The notes beneath the pieces are model-generated. The model did not search any database, was not told the DNA's origin, and saw only the letters and a list, made by a program, of their open reading frames with translations. From Parafannyhessea umbonata (GTDB taxonomy: Bacteria; Actinomycetota; Coriobacteriia; Coriobacteriales; Atopobiaceae), in assembly GCF_900105025.1 (NCBI RefSeq), contig NZ_LT629759.1, forward strand, positions 2,170,001 through 2,234,000: a DNA stretch of 64,000 nt, written 5' to 3'. The position numbers were made by a program, and so were the translations under genes. Positions 14,694 to 21,605 of the stretch are shown one piece after another. Positions within the stretch are counted from its first letter, which is position 1; each line of letters opens with the position of its first letter.

Positions 14694-16418
14694 ATGGCCG
14701 AGTACGACTTTGGCTTTCCCACCCCGGACGCGCCGGAAGCGGCGGGCGGGGCTTCGGGCGCGGAGCCCACGTTCCTCTCGGCGGATTCGCCCGATCCGCT
14801 GAACGTGCAGCTTTCCGAGATCATGCGCGGCAAGATCCGCAACCGCGAGTGGCGGCGGGGGCGCTACATTCCCTCGGAGGCGGATCTGATGGCGCGGTAC
14901 GGCGTGAGCCGCGGTACCGTGCGCAAGGCGATCGGGACGCTGGTGGCGGAGGGACTCCTGGTGAGCCGCAAGGGGAGCGGGACCGTGGTGGCGGACGGAG
15001 GAATCTCTCGGCCGGGAAACGCGCGGTCGTTTAGCTTTGCGGCGTCGCTTCGCGACGGCGGCGTGCGGTACACGACGCAGGTGCTTCAGAAGGACGTGCT
15101 GCCGGCTCCGGCAGAGGTGGCGGAGAGCCTTCAGGTGGAGCCCGGCGAGCCGGCGCTGTTTATGCGGCGCGTGCGATCGGTGGGCGGACGGCCCGTGGTG
15201 TGCCAGGAGAGCTGGTCGAACCTGGAGGCGTGCCCGGGGCTGGAGCAGGCGGACTTCACGACGGAGTCGCTGTTTGACGCGGTGGAGCGGTGCTCCGGGC
15301 GCAAGATCGCGCTTTCGCACATGCACTACTCGTCGTGCCGCGCGGGGGCCCAGCACGCCGCGTGCCTGGCGTGCGGCGCGTCTGACCCGGTGATGGTGCT
15401 TGAGCAGAACATCGAGCTTGCGGACAGCACGCCCATAGAGTGGAGCCTCACGTGGCTGGGGCCCAACCAGTCCATCGTGGGCGTGTCCATGCAGAGCGAC
15501 GGCTTTCCCGGCCCGCTTGAGCTGGACGGCATCCGCACGCGCCCGCGTGAGGGCGCCGCGGTGGAGGACGATGCCACGCGCGCACTGCGCCGCCGGCTTG
15601 ACCTGGACGCGCTTGCGGTGCGCCGTGGCGTGGTGGAGTGGGGCCGCCGCTACATGGGAAGCCCGCTGCACTTTGGCGGCGCGCTCTCCATGGCCGAGAT
15701 TGTGGCCGTGCTTCTGGACGAGGTCATGCATACCGGCCGGGACGGCACGCCGTGGGACGAGCGCGACCGGCTGATCGTGAGCAAGGCGCACGCGTCCGTG
15801 GCGCTGTATCCCATGATGCTGAAGCGCGGCCTCATAAGCCAGGATGACGTGGACCGCGGCCTGTTTGGGCCGGACGCGCGCATCTTCAAGCACCCGGAGC
15901 GCGACCCGCAGCGCGGGTTCGAGATCTCTGGCGGCAGCCTGGGCATGGGCTTGGGCTACGCCGCGGGCCTTGCGCTGTCGCTGCGCCGCAAGCGCCTGCC
16001 CGGGCGCGTGTTCTGCGTGGTGGGAGACGGCGAGTGCGACGAGGGATCGGTGTGGGAGTCCGCCGCGCTCATAGGCCACAAGCGGCTGGCCAACCTGACC
16101 GTGGTGGTGGACGCCAACGGCATGCAGCTGGACGGCCCCACGGCGCAGATACTTGACAACGGGCCCATCAACAGAAAGTTCACCGCGTTTGGCTTTGACG
16201 TGGTAGAGGTGGACGGACACGACGTGATCCAGCTGGCAGATGCCTTGCGCAACCCCGGCGACCGTCCGCGGGCCGTGGTGGCGCGCACGCGCAAGGGGCA
16301 CGGGCTCTCGTTTGCGGAGGGGCATGCGGAGTGGCACGACAAGGCCCTGACGGAGGAGCTGTACCAGCAGGCCATGCGCGAGCTGGACGCCCGGGAGGAG
16401 GCGATTCGCAATGAGTAG
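14694..16418 (+). CDS. GntR/UTRA regulator fused to transketolase N-terminal half
   Basis: A 574-residue two-part protein in one uninterrupted frame. Residues about 38-100 form a GntR winged helix (IPSEADLMARYGVSRGTVRK, then KGSGTVVADGG). About 120-270 is a HutC-type UTRA effector domain (QVEPGEPALFMRRVRSVGGR ... PIEWSLTWLGPN). After a linker of about 25 residues, about 300-574 is the thiamine-diphosphate-binding half of transketolase: HFGGALSMAEIV, then G444DGECDEG451 with its downstream VDANGMQLDG. The usual GHPG motif is altered to GSPLHFGG. ATG 14694 follows AGAGGGGG. The C-terminal half is encoded next, overlapping by 8 bp. A protein that is at once enzyme subunit and DNA-binding sensor would link pentose phosphate flux to transcription; that role is inferred. 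Confidence 0.85.
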   Translation: MAEYDFGFPTPDAPEAAGGASGAEPTFLSADSPDPLNVQLSEIMRGKIRNREWRRGRYIPSEADLMARYGVSRGTVRKAIGTLVAEGLLVSRKGSGTVVADGGISRPGNARSFSFAASLRDGGVRYTTQVLQKDVLPAPAEVAESLQVEPGEPALFMRRVRSVGGRPVVCQESWSNLEACPGLEQADFTTESLFDAVERCSGRKIALSHMHYSSCRAGAQHAACLACGASDPVMVLEQNIELADSTPIEWSLTWLGPNQSIVGVSMQSDGFPGPLELDGIRTRPREGAAVEDDATRALRRRLDLDALAVRRGVVEWGRRYMGSPLHFGGALSMAEIVAVLLDEVMHTGRDGTPWDERDRLIVSKAHASVALYPMMLKRGLISQDDVDRGLFGPDARIFKHPERDPQRGFEISGGSLGMGLGYAAGLALSLRRKRLPGRVFCVVGDGECDEGSVWESAALIGHKRLANLTVVVDANGMQLDGPTAQILDNGPINRKFTAFGFDVVEVDGHDVIQLADALRNPGDRPRAVVARTRKGHGLSFAEGHAEWHDKALTEELYQQAMRELDAREEAIRNE

Positions 16419-17466
16419 CGCGTGCGCGCGGGGCGAGAAGAACGCGGCCGCCACGGCCGCTTCCGCGGACGGGAGGGGCGCCCTTGCCGGAGCCGTCACC
16501 GCCGAGGAGTCCGCGCGCTTCTCGGCCATGAACCCGAAGCAGGTGTTTGGCGAGGTCATGGGCGAGCTTGCCGAGCGGGATGGCGGGCTTTCCGTCGTGG
16601 TTTCCGACTATGGGCGCCGCCTGAACCTGGACCACATGCGCGAGGTGCTGCCCGAGGGCTTTGTGCAGTGCGGCATCGCGGAGCAGAACCAGGTGGAGGT
16701 GGCGGCCGCGCTCGCGAACGAGGGGCTGACCACGTTTGCGCCGAGCTACGCCACGTTCATCACCGGTCGCGTGTACGACCAGGTCCGCGTGAACCTGGGG
16801 ATGATGCGCTCTCCGGTGGCGCTGGTGGGCGTGTCCGCCGGCTGCGAGAGCGGCATGCTGGGCGCGAGCCACATGGCGCTGGAGGACGTATCGCTCATGC
16901 GCGGCGTGCCGAATATGGAGGTGTTCTGCCCGGCGGACAACGCGGAGCTCGCGAGCGTGCTGCGGCTGCTTGCCGCCGCGCCGCGCCCGGCGTACGTGCG
17001 CACGAACACGCTGGACGGCGCCAACCTGCACCCGGACGGGACCACGGCCGCGGTCGGTCGGGCGCAGCGGATCTTCTCGCCCGAGGGCGCGCCCGAGGTG
17101 AGCCTGGTGGCCACGGGCACCATCTGCTCGCGCGCCGTGGAGGCGGCCAGGCTTCTTGCCGCGGACGGCGTGGCCGCGGAGGTGCTGGAGATGCTGACCG
17201 TGAAGCCGCTGGACGTGGCGGCCGTGGACGCGCTGGCCGCGGGCGGCCGCAGGCTGGTGGCGACGGTGGAGGAGCACAGCGTGGTGGGCGGCCTGGGCGC
17301 GGCCGTGGCGGAGCGCCTTTTGGAGCACGGCGGCGCGCCGGCTCTGCTGAGGCTGGGCATGCCGGACGCGTACCAGAACGCGGACTCTCAGGCGGCCCTG
17401 CTGGAGCGGGCGGGGCTGACGGCCGCGGGCATCGCGGCGCGCGTGCGGGAGCGCCTGCGCGGGTAA
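16411..17466 (+). CDS. Transketolase C-terminal subunit
   Basis: A 351-residue partner that supplies the pyrimidine-binding and C-terminal domains of transketolase. It has SDYGRRLNLDHMREVLPE, then FVQCGIAEQNQVEVAAALAN (with the Glu that activates ThDP), and ATFITGRVYDQVRVN. The first 40 residues are an Ala-rich lead absent from most homologues; the internal Met at SAMNPKQVFGE is an alternative start. ATG 16411 overlaps the preceding stop (ATGAGTAG), so the two halves are translated together. Together they would form the sedoheptulose/xylulose two-carbon transfer enzyme. Confidence 0.9.
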   Translation: MSSACARGEKNAAATAASADGRGALAGAVTAEESARFSAMNPKQVFGEVMGELAERDGGLSVVVSDYGRRLNLDHMREVLPEGFVQCGIAEQNQVEVAAALANEGLTTFAPSYATFITGRVYDQVRVNLGMMRSPVALVGVSAGCESGMLGASHMALEDVSLMRGVPNMEVFCPADNAELASVLRLLAAAPRPAYVRTNTLDGANLHPDGTTAAVGRAQRIFSPEGAPEVSLVATGTICSRAVEAARLLAADGVAAEVLEMLTVKPLDVAAVDALAAGGRRLVATVEEHSVVGGLGAAVAERLLEHGGAPALLRLGMPDAYQNADSQAALLERAGLTAAGIAARVRERLRG

Positions 17467-17535
17467 GGGAGTGCGGCGTGTGCCGACGGGCCCGATGCGC
17501 GCGATGGTGCCTGTTTACGCGAGCCGGTCGAATCC

Positions 17536-17802
17536 TCAGAGACGCTCGAGGAGTCGCCTGCAGTTTGCGCTTATCTCACGCGCGAGCGCTGGACCAACTT
17601 GCTCGACTCCCGTCAGGTGTGCATCACCCGCCTCGTCCAATACCGACTGGAGGGCTGCTGGGATCTGTGTTGCCATGCGCTCTGCAGACGATGTGATCCA
17701 CTCGAGCGTTACGCCGGCGCTCACGAGGTTCACGTCATGTGACAGCTGCTCGAGGTGACTGCTGTCAAGCATGCCGAATCGGTTCTCGCCTCCGATGGAC
17801 AT
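17536..17802 (-). pseudogene. HipA-like toxin remnant (C-terminal fragment)
   Basis: An 88-residue frame beginning MSIGGENRFGMLDSSHLEQL. That pattern occurs late in HipA kinases (the SIGG...F segment and the helical tail after it). Full HipA proteins are about 400 residues; the whole kinase core is absent. The frame starts 6 bp after hipB, where full-length hipA would begin. The likeliest explanation is an in-frame loss of most of hipA, leaving the antitoxin. Family assignment of this short tail is tentative. Confidence 0.5.
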
Positions 17803-17808
17803 GGCCGC

Positions 17809-18114
17809 TCATGGCGCGATTCCCCACCTGTCTGCGTCGAGGTTCTCTGTCGCAATCATCTTAATCAGGCGATTTACCTCGGCGTCCTCGCTGGGGTTCG
17901 CTTCCGAGACGCGTACGTCGAGGTATGCGCCCATTGCCGAGATGAGCGCGATGAACCTGTCCAGGCTCAGGTTGTTGAGCTCGCCCTTCTCGACCGCATA
18001 GACCGTTCGCAGCGGTATGCCCGAGGCGTCTGAGAGTTCCTTGCGGCTGAGCTTGCGCGACTCCCTGAGAGACTTGACGAGGGCGCCCGCCTCGACGGAA
18101 GAGGTTATCTGCAT
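17809..18114 (-). CDS. hipB: HipB-like XRE-family antitoxin/repressor
   Basis: A 101-residue protein with a helix-turn-helix (LVKSLRESRKLSRKELSDAS then GIPLRTVYAVEKGELNNLSL). The C-terminal part (VNRLIKMIATENLDADRWGI) is HipB-like. ATG 18114 follows GGGAGG; the longer upstream frame runs through the operators and is unlikely. It is followed at 6 bp by a truncated hipA, so the toxin is gone or non-functional. It probably represses its own promoter through the three repeats just upstream. Confidence 0.75.
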   Translation of the reverse strand: MQITSSVEAGALVKSLRESRKLSRKELSDASGIPLRTVYAVEKGELNNLSLDRFIALISAMGAYLDVRVSEANPSEDAEVNRLIKMIATENLDADRWGIAP

Positions 18115-18133
18115 GTCGGCCTCCCTTCGCACA

Positions 18134-18205
18134 TTGCAACATACTGCAATAATGGTAAGAGTTGCAGTGTGTTGCAAGTATAGCAAGAAGTGCAGCGTGC
18201 TGCGA
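18134..18205. promoter_or_regulatory. Three HipB operator-like palindromes at 28-bp spacing
   Basis: TTGCAACATACTGCAA (18134-18149), TTGCAGTGTGTTGCAA (18162-18177) and the degenerate GTGCAGCGTGCTGCGA (18190-18205) begin exactly 28 bp apart, just upstream of hipB. Consensus TTGCA-N6-TGCAA. Regularly spaced palindromes suit cooperative binding of the HipB-like dimer. Confidence 0.75.
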
Positions 18206-18208
18206 CAC

Positions 18209-18240
18209 AAAAGGGCCCGCCGGCGCGTGCCGACGGGCCC
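18209..18240 (-). terminator. Terminator of tRNA-Glu
   Basis: Read on the minus strand: GGGCCCGTCGGC (18240-18229), a short loop, GCCGGCGGGCCC and TTTT (18212-18209). The same stem core recurs in the terminator at 45312-45349. Confidence 0.8.
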
Positions 18241-18251
18241 GATGCGTGCGA

Positions 18252-18327
18252 TGGTGCCCCCAACGAGACTCGAACTCGTGTTACCGCCTTGAAAGGGCGG
18301 TGTCCTAGGCCACTAGACGATGGGGAC
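18252..18327 (-). tRNA. tRNA-Glu (anticodon UUC)
   Basis: Minus strand: acceptor GTCCCCA / TGGGGGC with discriminator A and encoded CCA. Anticodon stem CCGCC/GGCGG holds CTTTCAA, giving TTC. T-arm ACGAG-TTCGAGT-CTCGT is normal. Confidence 0.97.
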
Positions 18328-18369
18328 GCAAGCAAGCAGTATACCAGACTGGCGCCGCGTGCGGGGCGG

Positions 18370-19341
18370 CTACCACTCCAGCCCCGCATTATCTGCGAAC
18401 GCGCGCGCGGACTGCACCATGCCGGGCTGGTCTTGCACCCACGTCACCAGGTCCGGCACGTCCACCACGATGGGGTCGGCCTCGTGCACGGCAAGCGTGA
18501 CCTCCTCGAAGCTGTACGGCGTGGCCGCGGGGCGGTCTGGCAGGTAGGTGTCCACCATCACAGGGCGCAGCAGCGCGTACACGCCGCCCTCGCACAGGGT
18601 GTCCAGCCCCTTGAGCGCGCGCCGCGCGGCGCCCATGCGGCCGAGCTTGTAGAACAGGATGAGCCGCGCGAGCTGCGTCCAGCTGTCGCCGCGCCGCCCG
18701 AACGACGCCTCCAGCGCATCGAGCGCCGCCTCGTCCTCGAGCCGCGCGAGCGCGAGCGCGCTGGTGTGGCGCGCGCCCAGCGGATCTAAGGGGGAGGCGC
18801 CCGTCACCTGGCGCGCCACGGAGTCCGCCATGCGGTAGCGCGCGGAGTCCAGGCACGTGCGCGCGATGGCCGCCTTCACGCGCAGCCGCCCGCGCGCGAA
18901 CACGTCCGACCACGCGTCCGCCCCGGCCTCCTGCGCCACGGGACCCAGCCGCCGGGTGGCGTCGTCGTCTATCGCAAGCAGCGCGTTCAGCAGCAGGTCC
19001 GGATCCGGGTCCTGCGCCAGCGCAAGCAGCAGCTGCGCCTCCGTGCAGTTCGGGTCCAGCGCCAGGGCGCGCACGCACTCGTCGCCCAGGCGCTCCATCC
19101 GCTTCGCGCGCTGCGAGAAGAACTCGCCATCGTCCAGGAGGTCGTCACCCTCGCGCGCCTCGTCCAGCGCCGCGACGGCGCGCGCCACCACGGCGAACGC
19201 CTCGTCCGAGCCGTCCTCCATGAAGCGCTCTGGGTCCTCGCGCACGGCAAGCAGCAGCTCGGCATAGCCGCTGTCAGAAAGCCCCAGCTTGGCGCGGCGC
19301 TTTGCCGCGAGCCTCAGCACCAGCTCCTCGCGTCCGTCCAT
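18370..19341 (-). CDS. Tetratricopeptide-like helical protein, paralogue of the gene upstream
   Basis: A 323-residue soluble protein made of helical pairs rich in Ala and Leu, reminiscent of TPR repeats (ALALDPNCTEAQLLLALAQD). Its C-terminal end (GGVYALLRPV ... ATPYSFEEVTLAVHEADPIV) parallels the end of the neighbouring protein (DGVFCRLAVPPYSEDELIVA), so the two arose by duplication. The start overlaps the upstream stop (TGATG), indicating coupling. No catalytic motif, signal peptide or membrane segment. Function unknown; a protein-interaction scaffold is likely from the fold. Confidence 0.75.
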   Translation of the reverse strand: MDGREELVLRLAAKRRAKLGLSDSGYAELLLAVREDPERFMEDGSDEAFAVVARAVAALDEAREGDDLLDDGEFFSQRAKRMERLGDECVRALALDPNCTEAQLLLALAQDPDPDLLLNALLAIDDDATRRLGPVAQEAGADAWSDVFARGRLRVKAAIARTCLDSARYRMADSVARQVTGASPLDPLGARHTSALALARLEDEAALDALEASFGRRGDSWTQLARLILFYKLGRMGAARRALKGLDTLCEGGVYALLRPVMVDTYLPDRPAATPYSFEEVTLAVHEADPIVVDVPDLVTWVQDQPGMVQSARAFADNAGLEW

Positions 19342-20381
19342 CACCTGTCGCCCCCGTCCGCGCGAAGCTCCGCCACGTCGCGCGGGTCCAGCCGCTGCGC
19401 CTGCGCCGCGACCCACGAACCCAGCGCGCCGCGCCCGTGGCTGTCGCGACCCTCCTGAAACAGCACCGTGGCCTCGGACGCCGCGACGATGAGCTCGTCC
19501 TCGCTGTACGGCGGCACGGCCAGGCGGCAGAACACGCCGTCCGGCAGCTCGCGCTGGCTGGCGAGCGTCGCGGCGGCGTGCGGGTACGCGGCCAGCAGCG
19601 CGCGCAGCTGGCGCAGGGCGTCGTCCATGTCGTGGCGGCTGTGCGCCAGCGACATGCGCGCGATGAGCTGCCATGCGTCCGGGCCCTCGTGCCGGCGCGG
19701 CACGCCCAGGGTCGCGGAGCGCTGCGCAAGGGCGTCCAGTCCGGCCGCGTCCTCGAGCTTGGCGTAGGCCAGCGCGGCCGAGAAGCGCACGTCCGCGGCG
19801 TCGTTGGGGTCTGCCTCAAGCGCGCGGCGGCAGATGTCCAGGCACTGCCGGTTGCGGCCGCAGATGAGGGCCTTGTCCGCCATGGTCGCGAGCCAGCGCA
19901 GGTACGGTCGCATCGCGAGGTCTGCCTCCAGAAGCGAGCGGTCGCCGTCGTCCTTGGCAAGGGCCGCGTCCCGGGCGGCCGTGCACGAGCGGCGCACGTC
20001 CTTCTCGCCCTGCTCAAGGTACTGGTAGAACGCGTCAAAGCCGGCGATCGTGGCCGCGTGCTGCATGCGTGCGGCGTCGTGGCAGCCGGGATCGAGCGCC
20101 AGGGCCTCGTCCAGCAGCGTGTGGCCGCGCTGGATGAGCTCGGCCGCGCGGGCGTCGGACTCCGCAAACGGCAGCTGGTAGTCGATCACCATGGCGGCGC
20201 GGGCCACCAGGTGAAACGCTCGGTCTGCGTCCGTCTGCGGCAGCGAGTCGCGGTCTTGCGAGAAGCGCCGCCCAAACGATGCGAACGCCTGCGTGGCACC
20301 CGCGGCGACGCCGCCGTCGAGCGAGCGCGCGAAGCGCAGGCCCAGGCGCTGGTAGTCCTCGCGGTTTGGATCAAACGACAC
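19341..20381 (-). CDS. Tetratricopeptide-like helical protein
   Basis: A 346-residue soluble protein with TPR-like helical repeats (LLDEALALDPGCHDAARMQH and CLDICRRALEADPNDAADVR). It is the first gene of a two-gene unit with its paralogue, which it overlaps by 1 bp. Its ATG follows GGAGGGAGGCGCACCGTGTCG-like sequence only loosely, so the start is less certain. No enzymatic motif recognised. Confidence 0.75.
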   Translation of the reverse strand: MSFDPNREDYQRLGLRFARSLDGGVAAGATQAFASFGRRFSQDRDSLPQTDADRAFHLVARAAMVIDYQLPFAESDARAAELIQRGHTLLDEALALDPGCHDAARMQHAATIAGFDAFYQYLEQGEKDVRRSCTAARDAALAKDDGDRSLLEADLAMRPYLRWLATMADKALICGRNRQCLDICRRALEADPNDAADVRFSAALAYAKLEDAAGLDALAQRSATLGVPRRHEGPDAWQLIARMSLAHSRHDMDDALRQLRALLAAYPHAAATLASQRELPDGVFCRLAVPPYSEDELIVAASEATVLFQEGRDSHGRGALGSWVAAQAQRLDPRDVAELRADGGDR

Positions 20382-20501
20382 GGTGCGCCTCCCTCCTGCG
20401 CGCGGCCGACGCGGGTGCGCGGCCGCCGTTGCCGTGGGCCCCTGCGCGGGCCCCTACCTGTGGTTGCGTTAGTCAATCCTAGCGAAGTTTCGCCGCGCGT
20501 G

Positions 20502-21377
20502 CTACGCCTTCGCGCGGAACTCCGTGGGCGTCATGCCGTAGCGCCGCCGGAACCTGCGGTTGAAGTACGAGAAGTTGTCGAACCCGCACGACTGCGCGAT
20601 GGCGCCCACCGGGTCGGACGTCTTCTCCAGGTAGTACGAGGCGGCCGTCAGGCGGCACTCCGTCACGTACTGGCCGTACGTCATTCCCATGTCCTTCTTG
20701 AACACCCGCATGAAGTGCGCCTTGCTGTAGCCGGCCAGCCGCGCGGCGTCCTCCACGCTCGGCGGCGCTACGTAGTTTGCGTTTACCTCGCGCAGCACCG
20801 TGCGCAGGCGCTCCGCCGCGGGCTCCGCACGATCCGGCGCATCTGCGCTGCGGAAGGCGTACAGTGCGTCTAGCAGCAGAAACAGCCTGCTCTTCACCAC
20901 CATGGAATACCCGGGCTGCCTCACGGCGCACGCGGCGTCCGCCCCGTCCAGCGCCCAGCGCACGCGCTCGTAGAACTCCGTTCCCTCCGGCACGGGCCGC
21001 GCAAAGCGCAGCGTGCCCTCGCGCAGGGGTTCCAGCACGTTGGCGCGGCACCAGTCGTTGGGCTCATGGCTGTCCAGGATGTCCAGCGAGAAGATGATGT
21101 TCTCGTACTCCATGCGCGAGCCCTCGTCCCCGTCGATGGCGTGGATCTCTCCCGGCAGGATGGGCACGATGGAGCCGGCGTGCACGTGGTGCCGCACGAA
21201 GTTGGTGCTCACGGTGCCGCTGCCGCGCTTGACGTACACGATCTCCATCTGGTCGTGCCAGTGCGGCCTCACGCGGGCGAAGTCCTGCGGGATGGTGCAG
21301 AGGTACGTGTTGTACGCAAACCCCGGCGCCTCGTGCACGCCGGTCTCGCGGTACTGCTCGTATCTGGCAAAGTCCAT
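20502..21377 (-). CDS. AraC-family transcriptional regulator
   Basis: A 291-residue protein. The N-terminal half is a cupin sensor domain (PHWHDQMEIVYVKRGSGTVS, then VPILPGEIHAIDGD). The C-terminal half has two helix-turn-helix motifs (SVEDAARLAGYSKAHFMRVF and PVGAIAQSCGFDNFSYFNRR), ending in the signature RRYGMTPTEFR. It diverges from glycogen phosphorylase, with paired palindromes and direct repeats between them, so it may control glgP in response to a sugar. A GTG at 21419 would add 14 residues; ATG 21377 has the better-placed GGGGTG. Confidence 0.88.
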   Translation of the reverse strand: MDFARYEQYRETGVHEAPGFAYNTYLCTIPQDFARVRPHWHDQMEIVYVKRGSGTVSTNFVRHHVHAGSIVPILPGEIHAIDGDEGSRMEYENIIFSLDILDSHEPNDWCRANVLEPLREGTLRFARPVPEGTEFYERVRWALDGADAACAVRQPGYSMVVKSRLFLLLDALYAFRSADAPDRAEPAAERLRTVLREVNANYVAPPSVEDAARLAGYSKAHFMRVFKKDMGMTYGQYVTECRLTAASYYLEKTSDPVGAIAQSCGFDNFSYFNRRFRRRYGMTPTEFRAKA

Positions 21378-21454
21378 CGGCCGGACACCCCCGTTCTTCT
21401 CGCCCTGCGCACGCGCCACGTCCGCGGCGTTGGCGCCCCGCAGAGCCGTACGCT

Positions 21455-21537
21455 CTGGAAACGGTTGCGTGCTGGAAACACGTCAGTCGTTTCATGTCAT
21501 GATGCTAGTTTAGTACTAATAGAAGGCATCATGATGC
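21455..21537. promoter_or_regulatory. Operator-like repeats between the AraC gene and glgP
   Basis: Direct repeat CTGGAAAC at 21455-21462 and 21472-21479 (17-bp period, as AraC-type sites often have). Inverted repeat TCATGATGC (21497-21505) / GCATCATGA (21526-21534) around the palindrome TAGTACTA (21511-21518). GCATCATGATGC (21526-21537) is itself a perfect palindrome. Confidence 0.55.
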
Positions 21538-21605
21538 AAGAATTTGCCAGCCGTCTGCAACTATAGTGCTTGTTAACGTCAGCAATGACCTGAAAGGAAC
21601 CCATC

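Larger units (their letters stand above)
17474..18258. mobile_element. Small islet at the tRNA-Glu 3' end
   Basis: Two 38-bp direct repeats (17474-17511 and 18221-18258) agree at 36 positions. The right copy covers the end of tRNA-Glu (CCA, discriminator and the first acceptor bases) and half of its terminator, the classic arrangement of an attachment site. Between them lie hipB and a hipA remnant. No integrase is present, so this looks like the residue of an integrated element or an islet moved in trans. Confidence 0.55.
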
